Source: Hortaea werneckii (lineage: Eukaryota > Ascomycota > Dothideomycetes > Mycosphaerellales > Teratosphaeriaceae). From it: DNA of 64,000 bases. A program made the translations under genes and the position numbers. Below the pieces are notes generated by a model that saw nothing but the letters and a program-made list of their open reading frames with translations, was not told the DNA's origin and made no database searches. Below, piece by piece: positions 23,796 to 34,439 of the stretch. The stretch covers positions 496,001 through 560,000 of the forward strand of contig JBAOKB010000077.1 of NCBI GenBank assembly GCA_037044905.1, read 5' to 3'. Numbering within the stretch: position 1 is the first letter of the stretch; each line of letters begins with the position of its first letter.

Positions 23796-24958
23796 ATGCA
23801 ACAGGCAGGTGTGCTTTCAGGTCGTGCCAGCCTCGTTGATAGAATTCAGAAGGCCATCGGTTTCTACAAGGACAAGGCATACAAGCCGCCATTCACACCC
23901 GATGAGCTCTTTGCCATGGCCATTGCCGTGACAGGTCGGCCGGTGACCAAGGGACAGGTCTTGAAATGGGTATTCGCCAACTTCAAACATTACAGGAGGA
24001 TGCTTGAAGACGAATTTGTTGACGATGACCCAAAGTCACTCCTTGGCGTTGGTTACTGGGGCAGGCCAGAAAGAGATTCGGATCGCGCTCGTATGAGCAT
24101 TAGCGACGTCACCAAGAATTACGAGATGTATCTGGCGACAGAGACTCTGCGGAATGGACTGGAAAGATACACCATGACGGTGGCGAGCTGTGAGAGGATC
24201 CTGTCCAGGAAACTTTTAAGCTCGAAGCAGGGGCCCGACAGGAAGGCTTTCAGATTCTTGGACCTACCGTCCGAATTGCGGAATGCGATCTTTGATCTCC
24301 TCTTCCAGTATCCTCGATCAGGCTTGCTCTTTGCACAGAGAGGCCAGAAGACTGCAACAATTGATTCACCAGCGGATCGCGAGACCCATCCACGGACCAA
24401 ATACAATACTCTACCAAAGACTGCAAGGATCGCAGACACACTTGCGCCATTGCTCGTAAACAGACAGTTCTACGAGGAAGCAAAGGCCTGTTTCTTTGCC
24501 GTCAATCACTTCAGTTTCGGAGACAACTATGTTGCGGCAGTGACGCTGGGCAAGATACCTGAGCCACAGCGCCGACATATTCAACACATCACTCTCCGCT
24601 ATCAGGTAGACAGTCACGATCTTAGATATGCGAAGGAGACAATCGCGCTCCTTGCCACTTGCAGGCTCAAGAAATTCAACCTGCATCTCCCAGAAGCGGA
24701 GTGGAGAAGGAGCGGGATTACACGGCGCGGTAAGGTTCTCAAAAACCGCAACAACGTACTGAACCTACCAGGCTTGAGGAGATTGCGCACGATGCGCGGT
24801 CTCGAAGAGGTGAATTTTACGAATGTCCGACGGTAGAGGCGCTCATCAAGGCGGACATGCTGAAGCCAACGCCTAAGCCGAAGCAGAAGGGGACGGGTGG
24901 CACAAAGCGCAAAGCAGAGGGCGACGGCGAGGGAGGGAAGAAGAGCATCCGGCGTTAG
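23796..24958 (+). CDS. uncharacterised protein with LPxELRN motif (one frame break)
   Basis: About 387 residues after correction. The N-terminal 60 residues (FTPDELFAMAIAVTGRPVTKGQVLKWVF...) look helical. The centre holds FRFLDLPSELRNAIFDLLF, the F-box-like/2EXR-type motif common in large lineage-specific families of Dothideomycetes, followed by LLVNRQFYEEAKACFF. The frame breaks at the CC at 24827-24828; one added C turns a premature stop into VNFTNVPTVEALIKADMLKP with a Lys-rich tail (KRKAEGDGEGGKKSIRR) ending at 24958. I do not know its function; F-box-like proteins often bind Skp1, but this is not shown here. Confidence 0.8.
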
Positions 24959-25381
24959 AAGGCGAGTGCTGTGTGAGACTATGCTCGGATGGATGGCAGT
25001 GAGCTCGAAGGGACGAGAGGCGGACAAGGGGATTAAGAGCGGCGTGCATAAGGCGAATCTTGGGTGCTTTGGTGGAAGAACAAAAGTCTTAAAAGGCGTC
25101 TAAAGGAACGTTCATGGCGAAGATTGGCGACGATGACCTTGCTGCAAACGACACGGCCTTTTTGAGAGTACGAGCATATAGCATTTCTTATCATCCCGAC
25201 ACGGGACACCTAGCTCGTATGAAAAGTAGTTCTCATGTATCAAGCAAAAATAGAGGTATCAAGCCTCTCATACTTCACGCACCTCTCACCAGCACTGCTT
25301 TTGTCAACACCAAAGGCCTTATTTGCCTCCCCGTCAGGCACTACAACCGTAGACTCAACCCTTCCCAACCTTCCACCCCAC
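24959..25381. other. convergent 3' region
   Basis: No gene seen. A Pro/Thr-rich open frame at 25114-25579 is mostly antisense to the ALG14 end and is not credible. Confidence 0.55.
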
Positions 25382-26224
25382 TTACACAAGCACACCAGGA
25401 TACTCCGCCCTGCCCCCCGCCGACCTCTCAAGCTGCGGCCACTGCACCAAGAACCGATCCACCACATGCTTCAGCAGCTGCCCACTGAGACTCGGCTTCT
25501 TAACCCTAGCCCAGCTCTCGACATAAACCGTCCGCATCTTACCCCGCGTACTACACCCCCTCACATCAAAGAACCTTAACACCATACTCGTCAGGACCAG
25601 CACCGTCGCAGTCGCAGGCCCATTACAGAGGATCAGATCCGGGAAATCCCTTTGCTTCGCCAGTCCCGCGTGGCCCTCGCGCGTCTCCGTCGTGTAGCGG
25701 CATAAGAGATCCCAGCAGGCGCGCGCGCACTGGAGACAGCTGAGGGGGGATGTGAGGAGGGGTTGGTGGATCTCCCGCGCCCGGGGCACCTCGACGAGGT
25801 CCCAGGTCCCTGGCCCGGCGTCCGTGGCTTTCTTCACTTTGCCGGCCATTAGGTCTTCCTGGGTGCTGAGCCCGGGAGCGAGGTCCTCGAATTCTTTGGC
25901 CCGCAAGGCGGAGATGGCGTCGTTTTTGCCGACGACCCAGGTGCGGTGGTTGAAGTCGCGCCATTCGAGTTTCTGGTTCTGTTTGGCGTTGGAGCGGTTG
26001 AGGGGGGTTTCGACCGCGCGGGTGAGCATCGCCAGCATTTCGGCTGTGTGCCCGCCGGAGCCTAGGCAGATGAGGAGGTGGGTGGGTTCATTGGGGTTGC
26101 GGCGGCCGTGCCGGATGGGTTTGCTGCGGCTTGGGTCTGTGATGAGGGTGATGCGGTAGAGGATCGCGAGGAGGGGGAGGCCGACGAAGACGGTGAGGAG
26201 GATGAGGGAGGCGGTGATGGCCAT
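25382..26224 (-). CDS. ALG14: ALG14, membrane subunit of UDP-GlcNAc transferase
   Basis: Anchors the catalytic Alg13 to the ER membrane to add the second GlcNAc to the dolichol-linked precursor. The start is the ATG at 26224 (MAITASLILL); longer readings begin with GTG. A single N-terminal membrane helix (residues 2-28) is followed by LLICLGSGGHTAEMLAML, WVVGKNDAISA, DLILCNGPATATVLVL, RTVYVESWARVKKPSLSGQLL and DRFLVQWPQL, all Alg14 signatures. The length is 280 residues with no frame break. An insert around residues 75-130 is longer than in yeast. It lies 3' to 3' with the LPxELRN gene and in tandem with GCD7. Confidence 0.93.
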   Translation of the reverse strand: MAITASLILLTVFVGLPLLAILYRITLITDPSRSKPIRHGRRNPNEPTHLLICLGSGGHTAEMLAMLTRAVETPLNRSNAKQNQKLEWRDFNHRTWVVGKNDAISALRAKEFEDLAPGLSTQEDLMAGKVKKATDAGPGTWDLVEVPRAREIHQPLLTSPLSCLQCARACWDLLCRYTTETREGHAGLAKQRDFPDLILCNGPATATVLVLTSMVLRFFDVRGCSTRGKMRTVYVESWARVKKPSLSGQLLKHVVDRFLVQWPQLERSAGGRAEYPGVLV

Positions 26225-26878
26225 GTTTCGTGGCGTCGCTCTCACACTCTTGCTGTGTCTTTCCGTGAGTCAATGTGTGGTACAATGGAACCTGAACGGC
26301 TTTGGCCAGCAAGCTCTTCTTGTGAGGCCACTACTGAAGCTGTATCCAGTGAACTCTCTCGTAGTCGTCGACGTCGTTGTCGTACCTGTAGTGCAACGCA
26401 CCCACCCAAGACACGATGGAGCAAAAAGGATCAGGTCGTCCTGGAGAAAGTCGACAGCACACACGCTGACCTATACCTCCGCCCCATCTCAACCATTATA
26501 GCAACCAGCTGCAGCTTTGGCTTGCCCCGGAGCATAAAGCTTCGGTAGGCGGGGGATGCGACGCTGCCATTGACGTTTACATGTGAATCTAATCCCTGTC
26601 TCATCTGCGCCAGCGCTGCGAGAGCGGTCCGGCCCTGAACTGAATCACCGCCATGTCTTAGTCAGCAGTGAACCATTGGACTCTCATGCACAGTACGATG
26701 TTACCTAGGTTAGAGGTAAGTGCTCAATGGCAGCGAGTGGATTGGTTGTAGTGAAATCTGAAATGGCTGGAAGCAGAATCAAACAAGAGGGAGAGAAAAA
26801 AAAAAAAAAAAAAGGCAAATGCCAGGATCCTGTTCTCTCATTGAAACTTTTTGAATCGTATACAAGTCACTAATCACA
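26225..26878. other. ALG14 promoter and GCD7 3' flank
   Basis: No gene. Contains a poly-A run at 26796-26813 just beyond the GCD7 stop (poly-T on the GCD7 strand). Confidence 0.6.
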
Positions 26879-28411
26879 TCACCCAGCCTTAACCGCCCCT
26901 CCATCCGCAGGCTTCGCGCTAAGATCGATATCCTCCACCCTGTAATGATCCGCCACGACACGGTAGAGATAGCTAGGCGCGCACGCTCCCAGGTTCGTCA
27001 CGTACAGATCCACGCCCTCCGCGTCCACCCAGTCGTACACGGGGTTCATGACGTCCACCTTATCCATGAAGCGGCCGTCGCTGAAGCTGACGACTTTCCC
27101 GGGGTCACCGTATTCGATCAGCTCGTCCGTGTCGAAGGGATACACGGGGCTGAGCTTGTAGACCCCTGACAGTACTACGACGGGGACGCGGTGAGTCTTC
27201 GCCGCGAGGGAGATGGTCGATGCGCCGGAGGTCGCCAGGAGGGAGCCGTTCGCGAGAACAGTGTGCGGGGCCAATAGCACCTTGTTGATCCTGCTCATGA
27301 GCGCGAAGACGGCCGAGTCCGGGACGAGGATGACGGTGATGCCCATTGAGGTCAAGGGTTTCCAGCGCTCGTCATCTTCGCCCTGGCCTCCGTTGACGAT
27401 GGTGGAATGGGTGGATTCGTGGTCGTTCGGGAAAGCCTCCGCGTGCACGACGGTGAACTTGCGCTTTCGCGCGACGGTCGTGAGGAACTTCTGCACCGTC
27501 TGGCTGGAGCCGTGGGTGAGGATCATTTCGCCGGAGTGGATGTGGTCGAGGGCGAAGGAGGCGATTTCGTCGTCCACATCCTCTAGTTCCTGCTGTAGCT
27601 CGACTATACCCGTAATCACTTCGGCTTTGATGTCGAGTTTCTCTCCTTTGTTTTCTTCGTCCTTGCGTGGTGAGGTTTTGGAGCTGGGCGATTGTGTGCC
27701 GCCGGGTGGTGTGGCATATGGTGATCGTGCGCTGCTGCCAGGCGTTGGGTGCTGCAGGATGGAGAACAAGCTGGTCGAGCTCGGCGCTTGACCTGCGTAA
27801 CTTGTCTGCGCACTTCCGATCCCTGGCCGTTGTGCTGCTGTTGAGGCGTTGCTTTCAACCCCAGCGCCTGACAAGCCACTAGACAAGGGTCTCTCCATCG
27901 GCGTGGGGGCTTTAGCGTACGTCTGTATATCTTCGGGCAGCGCATGGGCACCATGGAGAGGGGTGAATTCAGACATTCTGCTTGGGAGCGCTGGGCGTGT
28001 TGGGCCTTCACCAGGAGCAGGCAAAGTTGGTGTTGTCGCGCCACTAGCGCCGCCTGCCTCACTGTCGCCACCAGCAGCATCCAGGTCTGCCTCTGCTCGC
28101 TCTCGGACTACCTCAAGAACTCGGCGGACAATGTTGCCCACAGCCATTTCTCTTGGCTGAGCAGCGACTAGGCGCCTACCGACATCCCTGATCCGGGTAA
28201 TAAGGCTGGAAGCGTCTTTAATCCGTTCCTCGCCTACTACGCGGAGCAGCAGATTGACTGTGGCGATCGCACACGGTCTCGAGTTCCTGATCTGCCGGCG
28301 TTTCAGGAGAGCAATGAAGAATTCGATGGAGGTCTCGATATCATTTTGCTTGAGTGATTTGAGGAAGGTCGTCAGAGAGGGCGCGCTGCCCACCGCGGTG
28401 GAGGAGGGCAT
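26879..28411 (-). CDS. GCD7: eIF2B beta subunit
   Basis: Regulatory subunit of the eIF2 guanine-nucleotide exchange factor, which controls translation initiation and senses phosphorylated eIF2. A single exon encodes 510 residues. The N-terminal helical part (ETSIEFFIALLKRRQI) is followed by a long low-complexity Ser/Pro/Ala insert (about 120-250) and the eIF2B alpha/beta/delta Rossmann-like domain with ILTHGSSQTVQKFL, LLAPHTVLANGSLLATSG, VVVLSGVYKLSPVYPFD and DLYVTNLGACAPSYLYRVVADHYR. Intact, with no frame break. Confidence 0.95.
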   Translation of the reverse strand: MPSSTAVGSAPSLTTFLKSLKQNDIETSIEFFIALLKRRQIRNSRPCAIATVNLLLRVVGEERIKDASSLITRIRDVGRRLVAAQPREMAVGNIVRRVLEVVRERAEADLDAAGGDSEAGGASGATTPTLPAPGEGPTRPALPSRMSEFTPLHGAHALPEDIQTYAKAPTPMERPLSSGLSGAGVESNASTAAQRPGIGSAQTSYAGQAPSSTSLFSILQHPTPGSSARSPYATPPGGTQSPSSKTSPRKDEENKGEKLDIKAEVITGIVELQQELEDVDDEIASFALDHIHSGEMILTHGSSQTVQKFLTTVARKRKFTVVHAEAFPNDHESTHSTIVNGGQGEDDERWKPLTSMGITVILVPDSAVFALMSRINKVLLAPHTVLANGSLLATSGASTISLAAKTHRVPVVVLSGVYKLSPVYPFDTDELIEYGDPGKVVSFSDGRFMDKVDVMNPVYDWVDAEGVDLYVTNLGACAPSYLYRVVADHYRVEDIDLSAKPADGGAVKAG

Positions 28412-29151
28412 GGTCCAGATCCGCCTATGCTATGGCTCAAGTAGATCGTTGAGCCGATGTCCAGGCCGTGTGGTGATCCTGATAATGTTGAAGGGTATCT
28501 GTTTCTCCTGCGCTCGTTCGGCGCAGATGCTATTCAAGTCGCGCGTGGAACGTGACTCAATTCCACGTCCTGGCTTCAGGCTTCCAAGTGACCTAACCAC
28601 CTTTCTGTGAAAAAGTCTTATAGGCGCGAGCGTGACCGCAATAATAAGTGTCTGTAAGCAGTCTTGCACTGTGATGAGTCGTCACGGAGGCGGTTTTTCC
28701 AGTAACTTCCTCATTCAGAAATTATGATAGTAAGTGTTCCTGCAAGACAGTCATCCCTGCACCTGGCTTGTGCGCCCGCCCCCCACTAAGGGTCAAGGAT
28801 CACCACCACCAGCTCCGAGGCCGATGGCAGACCAGCCATCATCATAACACTGCCGGCCTGTCTGCGTGCGAGCTGAGGAGCGAATTGGTTGATCGTCTGG
28901 ACATTGATTGATTGTCTATATCAACCTTGGTCATAGCTGCCATTGCGACTTGAATTGTGATATTGGATCATTGTCCGTCCGACGCGATTGGCGACGAGTC
29001 CTCCCAGCATAGCAGTCGCCCCGAGCTTGCCAACCGCAAAGCCAGGCGACGGCGTCAGCCGGGCCCAAGAGCTGCACACCACCACCTCCGCACACGACGA
29101 CGACGACGCCGCGCTGGCCTGCACGAGACGTTCAATGGCATGTGGAGTACG
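28412..29151. other. divergent promoter GCD7/NEM1
   Basis: About 740 bp between divergent starts; no separate gene seen. A frame open upstream of NEM1 (from 28957) is Arg/His-rich and probably leader sequence. Confidence 0.55.
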
Positions 29152-30837
29152 ATGAACAGCCTCAACATTGTCTCGAGGCTTACCACCACGCCACCCCCTT
29201 CTCCGCCGAGGTCTCGGACGAGTAGCTCAGCCAACATCGAGACGGTAAAGCAGAGCATCGAGGGCCAAGAAGATGGGCTCGCTCTGGACGCTGGGTCTCT
29301 GAATGAGAAGCTAGGAAGGCATGCGCAGGACGATGAGGAAGGGCACAGGTCGAGGGAAGGCGCACTTGACGAAAAGACGGCACTGCTTGAAGGCAATGCG
29401 CAAGAGCAGGACAAGAGTCGCGCGAGCAGAATATGGTCGCTGCCTCAGCGAGTAGCCAACGCGGTTCTATACGGAGCCACTGTGGTCTTCTCCACCGTCA
29501 CCGCGCCTGGGCGATTCGTCATTGCCTGCTTCTACGATCATGAAGGACATTTCTCTGCCGTACTACCTCTTAAGAATTTCCGCAACCTGGTTTCACGACG
29601 AAGGAGAAGATCTCTTTCCTCAAGGCAATAGCGCAGGCAACACGACAGGCCAGGCTCAGGACGAAGCTGCTGAGAAACCAGTTCCACAACAGCGGAGGAA
29701 GTCGTCCAGACGATCGCCAAGCGTGGACAGTACAGCATCTACTATATCCGCATCCTCGATCGCCTCATCCGATGCAGAGTCAGAGCTAGGCAAGCACGAA
29801 GACAGCCCGGCGCGGCATACCCGCTCCAAAACTGGCTCCCTATCCCCATCACCACAACCCGACGAGATTGCACCTCACAAGAAAGCAGGCAGGGTCAAGC
29901 TCCTCCATAACGATGATGCAGCGCTTCGAAAACGGAGAAGTAGCCGCGCAGCTGCTCTGCGGAAATCCGCTGCTGGCAACGCGAATCCCGAAGATGTAGA
30001 GTCTGTTGCGAACGCGCTAAAGTCACCCTCATCCCCAACCAGCAACGCAAACAAGACCCGTTATCCCCGCGCACCCGCCCCACCACGCCCGCTGGTCCCA
30101 CGACGACACCCTTCCTACACTCTCATATTCCGCCGAGGCACCCAAAAAGACATTAATCATCGATCTGGACGAGACACTCATCCATTCGATGGCAAAAGGG
30201 GGTCGAATGAGCACAGGCCATATGGTCGAAGTCCGTCTCGGCTCTCCCTGCTGCTGCTCCAGGAGCAGCACTAGGCCCAGGGTTTCCAATCTTGTACTAC
30301 GTCCACGAACGACCAGGATGCCACGACTTCCTGCGGAAAGTCTCCAAGTGGTATAATCTGATCGCGTTCACGGCTTCGGTGCAAGAGTACGCAGATCCCG
30401 TTATTGACTGGCTGGAAAGGGAGCGCAAGTACTTCTCTGGGACGTTACTACAGACAACATTGCACGCTGAGGAACGGCGCGTATATTAAGGACTTGAGCT
30501 TTGTGGAGCCTGACCTAAGCCGGGTGATGATCTTGGACAATAGTCCAATGAGCTACATCTTCCATGAAGGTACGTATTCCTTTTATGAGAGGACGTTTCT
30601 TGCTTCTCCTTTACCACCTCCACTCAAAGTGGACGGGACAGGGAGTTGGAGTGATGATGACCAGAACAAGCGTACTGACTTTCTCTCTTAGACAACGCCA
30701 TCCCAATTGAGGGCTGGATATCAGACCCCACAGACAACGACCTGTTACACCTCATTCCACTACTAGAGGGCCTGCAGTACGTCACCGATGTGCGCGCTCT
30801 GCTGGCGCTTCGGCAGGGGCTTGCGCAGCAGGCATAG
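29152..30837 (+). CDS. NEM1: Nem1 CTD-like phosphatase (four +1 frame breaks)
   Basis: Catalytic subunit of the Nem1-Spo7 phosphatase that activates lipin at the ER/nuclear envelope. The start chosen is MNSLNIVSRL. The N-terminal half is low-complexity with a hydrophobic stretch near residue 110. The HAD phosphatase domain shows LIIDLDETLIHSMAKGGRMS (DxDxT nucleophile motif), YYVHERPGCHDFLRKVSKWY, FTASVQEYADPVIDWLE, YYRQHCTLRNGAYIKDLS, DLSRVMILDNSPMSYIFHE and DNAIPIEGWISDPTDNDLL. One intron at 30570-30691 (GTACGT, TTAG). The domain is spread over three frames: breaks at the GG at 29624-29625, CC at 30130-30131, CCC at 30246-30248 and GGG at 30439-30441 each close by removing one base, giving 519 residues. 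The exact site of the first two is less certain. Confidence 0.9.
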
Positions 30838-31170
30838 TACATCGATCGGTACTCAAATGCATATTTGGTGCGCAATTGCCTGTTTCAACGACAGGCTTTG
30901 TCTTTTTTTTTCCTATTCCCTCTGATCACAGCGAAGGCGCATCTGGAGTTTTGTCTGAAAGTCATTTGCATGGGTGGCAATGTTGTACTATAAGTGGGGT
31001 TTTCGATGGCATATACACCAAAGCAGCTGCACTCGGTGCGGCTATGATCCACTGTCATGTCTACCGCCTCTCAAGACGATGATGCTGATTAAGTGGTTTA
31101 GCCATGTTTTACCCGGGACAATGGCGCCAACGTGCCCAGGCGTGGGAATAGATGTATTCTTTGGTTTACA
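30838..31170. other. convergent 3' region NEM1/acyltransferase
   Basis: About 330 bp with no coding signal. Confidence 0.6.
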
Positions 31171-32263
31171 CTAATTGGTCAGAAACTCAAGGCTTACAAC
31201 TTGTTCCGGCGCTACAGGCCTCCCGAGCACCACTTTGGCTTCTGGACTTGCAGGTTCATTACGATGTTAAACAATGTCGCGGTGCTATTCCCGTCCACCT
31301 CCGCGCGACATATTGCCCCCGGGTAATTCATTTCGTCCTTAAAGCACTCGTGCAGCGCTTCGGCCGAAGGCTCAGGCTCCAGGCCCTTGCACAGCTGTTC
31401 GATCCTCGTGAGGCGGAAGTTGGAGTCAGGCAGCCAATTCGTATCGTGGACCCCGGATGCTTCGCAAGGTAGTGGTTGGAATGGAAGACCTGTTCCAGTC
31501 CGTTCATCCTTACTTTTTGCACCTCAATCGAGCTCCATTCTAAACCTACCCCGCCTGTGGCGTCGGCAATCAGCATGTGACAGGCTGAAGCCACGCCGTA
31601 CTTTTCTAGCCTTTGCACTGCTTCCTCGCGGCTATGGCTTTCGAGAGCTAATCGTAGACCGAGATGACAGGGGATCCGCGTAGGATCCATCCCCTGTGCT
31701 TTAATCGCATTCAGACATACCCCGACACCAGCCGAGTTCAGCCCAATCTTCCCTATCAGTCCAGCTTCAGTGATCATCTTCACCGTCGGTTTCCCTTGCT
31801 GTTCGATCTCCAGCATGATCAGATGAGCCTTCTGCTCCTCCATCCAATCCCAATTCTGCGCAAGGAAACTCGACTGCTCCGTCCGCCACGAAAGCGCCGT
31901 ACACCCGTCGCTAAACAGGCCGAAGGCGATTTCCGTCCGCACGTTGACGGCGATGATGTCGGCCAGCTCGACGCCTGCGCCGGCGGCAAGACCCTGGATC
32001 TCTTCCAGGTACGCCGGCCATTTCCGCCGCAGTACCGGCTCGAAGCTCATCGCGAGCTCTTGCACTTTCGCCCAGCTCATGTGCGAGGTTTCCGCGAACA
32101 GGTTGGCGTAGAAGTCGATGGTGCCGGCGACTTGATGTTTGGCTTCGCGGCCGTGCTTGTGTCCGATCTAGTTGTGAATGTCGTGTTAGTAGTAGGTTGC
32201 TGTTGAAGAGAAGATGTGGAGACCTACTTCATACGGCGAGCCGCTGCATCGAATGTGCAACAT
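31171..32263 (-). CDS. penicillin acyltransferase-like (peptidase C45 family) enzyme, two frame breaks
   Basis: Resembles acyl-CoA:6-aminopenicillanic acid acyltransferase (PenDE/AatA), an Ntn hydrolase that self-cleaves before a Cys. Exon 1 (32263-32228) encodes MLHIRCSGSPYE; an intron 32227-32168 (60 nt, GTAGGT, CTAAC, CTAG) joins it to IGHKHGREAKHQ, matching the PenDE N-terminus. The centre has NVRTEIAFGLFSDGCTALSW with the predicted cleavage/nucleophile Cys in D-G-C-T, QNWDWMEEQK and ITEAGLIGKIGLNSAGVGV. The frame drops one base at the plus-strand CCCC at 31451-31454 and GG at 31237-31238; restoring these gives 344 residues and the tail segments ATLFNIVMNLQ and VVLGRPVAPEQ. There is no C-terminal peroxisomal tripeptide as in PenDE, and no NRPS or IPNS gene lies in the window, so penicillin synthesis is not implied. 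The substrate is unknown. Confidence 0.88.
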
Positions 32264-32846
32264 CTTCGTCTCTCGTCCAGACGGTCGCTTGGGTTCGCCG
32301 AGATATGGGGCTGAAAGGTAGGTCTGTTACATGTGGGTGCCGTGCAGAATGTACATCGCAATACCATATTCGGCGGGGCTGAAGAGTTGTTCTTAAAGAC
32401 CTGATCAGTGGCGAAATGGCAACAGTATGCCTATCTGGGTAGGAGGTAGAGCCAGCCGGTTGGAAGTGGGGCAGCGAGGGTTCAGATAGTACCTTCCTAA
32501 ATGGGCATTAGCTTCGGCCTGTCGTTGGTCCCTATATGCAGGTTGCCCGAGGTTTCTTCGCCGGTATCATTCCAGTCTCAAGAGGCGTTCGATTTGAAAT
32601 ATGTTTCTCCAGGAAGATGCAACAGCTTGAAAGGATATGGGCAATGCAGAGAGCTCGAAATGATAAATCAGAGTCAGTTACTCTATCCGGCTTTCCGCTG
32701 ACAATCCCCACGATACAGAAAACTCATGTCCACGCGTACAGCTGCGAATGCAACAGTCTATCTTAGGGACCTTTTTCATCAAACGAGAGCATGGGGTCGC
32801 CAAACTTCACCCTCGTGAGCACGCGAGTTTCAACGTTATGTTCTAA
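32264..32846. other. acyltransferase promoter and CCE1 3' flank
   Basis: No gene supported; short frames only. Confidence 0.55.
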
Positions 32847-33896
32847 CTACGTGCTCTTTTCATTGAGATCGGATAGCAGCTCCCCAATTCGCCGCGAATT
32901 GTTTTCCCATCTGGCCCAAGCCAGGCTTGCAGCAGACTATCAGCAAGATCGTCAAGCTTCGTTACAGGCAGAGCCTGCTTTGCGCTGCTACCGCGTCCTT
33001 TGCTATTGAAAAGGTCGGCGGTCTGCGCGGCCTCGCCTTCAAAATGTAAATCTACATCGTCTCTCGACCCTTCAATCCAGGCACGAACGATCTGAACTTT
33101 GTCTTTCTTCTCGATCTTCTTCCGGGGCAGCTTGAGAAGGTTGTTGCAGCTCCATATTTCCGGAACCAGTCTGATAATGCTCGGCTCGAGGCTCCAAGTC
33201 CATATGCTTGCCTGCGATCCAGAAATTCGCCACGCTTGCAGGGTTGATGGCATGGACTACAGGAAAATCCACAGTGCCTGCCGGTTTCGTTTCGTGTAAG
33301 GTGTGCAAGCAGGCCCATAGCATGCTTTCGAGCATGTTGACTCGTACCGTCCATTCTTGCACTGCTGCTTGGCCACCAGAGCGGAAGCGCTGTCTCTCAA
33401 TCAAGATAACGTCTGGTTCGTGCTGCAATAGGCCTGTCACGACCTCATACGCGACCTTGGAAAGCGCAGAGGGGCTGAAAGCCGCCTTCGGGAGCACAAC
33501 TTTGTTGCTTGATCTTCGCACGTTTTTGCGAATGGTGCCTGCCGGCTCTCTGACTTCCTTCGCAAGCGCCTCTGAAGGATCTTGTTGATCTTGAAGACCA
33601 AGCAGCAGGTCCCTTTTGCTCCAGTGCCGGACTGATATTGGTAGTTTAGAACCATGCTGTCTTTGGACAAACGTTTCATGACGCGGCACGTCGACCACGC
33701 AGTAGGCCAGATTGCGGATGCCCATATCAACACTGATAACGCGTCTGCGGCCGAGCGTTTGCGAAGCTTGCCTCGCACGTTGTGTTACTGCTTGAGCAAG
33801 CTCAGCTTTTGTGCCTGTGGAAGATAGGCCCATCAGAAACGCGGTGTGCTTCAACAACGCGGCTTTCCAGCCGGTCATAACTGCTGCTGAGTTCAT
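32847..33896 (-). CDS. CCE1: mitochondrial Holliday-junction resolvase Cce1/Ydc2 (two frame breaks)
   Basis: RNase H-fold endonuclease that resolves recombination junctions in mitochondrial DNA. Start taken at the ATG at 33896 (MNSAAVMTGWKAALL); longer readings begin with TTG. A SAP-like DNA-binding motif (LLKHTAFLMGLSSTGTKAEL) occupies about residues 10-40. The catalytic core has VISVDMGIRNLAYCVVDVP (first Asp), DVILIERQRFRSGGQAA (Glu), HAINPASVANFW, VQIVRAWIEGS and KLDDLADSLLQAW (paired acidic residues). The frame needs one base removed at the plus-strand GG at 33185-33186 and one added at the CC at 32921-32922; the latter yields AWARWENNSRRIGELL and a stop at 32847. Corrected length is 349 residues. 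Confidence 0.9.
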
Positions 33897-34439
33897 TGCC
33901 AATCGCTTGATTATGCGCAACTAGCATTCTGTTTCCATCGAAGGCATCAGGGGGTCAGGATTGGGCGCGCGAGAACATGTGCACGTAAACTGATGCGTGA
34001 AGCGTTGAATGGGAATACTTGAGATACTTAGCTCGAGGCATTGCTGGTTACATGCTATTGTTGGACTAACGCGTGAAGAGATCCCTAAAATGCCTTGAAA
34101 TGTACACGATGCGCTTGAAGAAAGGCGCTTCATCAGCCTCGATGGCAGAGTGTAGACTTCACAGTCTCGGTCGCAGCGGCAAGCGGAAGTTCTTTAGGAG
34201 GTAGACCATTGGCATTTTTGTTGGAAGATAATGCGATTGTTTCCAAAGTTGGAAATCCGGCCGCTTGTGCATCCGCTTTCGGCAGCGCCAGTCAATAAAC
34301 GAGCTACCCGCATCTTACCTAATAAGGACTGCATACGTGGTGCATACTATAGAGCGATTGAACTTGACCCTCACCCCTGTCAACCACCACAAAAGGAAAG
34401 ATGTTGCCATAAGCTTCGACATTCGACAGCTACGATGTT
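33897..34439. other. divergent promoter CCE1/AVT transporter
   Basis: About 540 bp without a supported gene. Confidence 0.55.
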
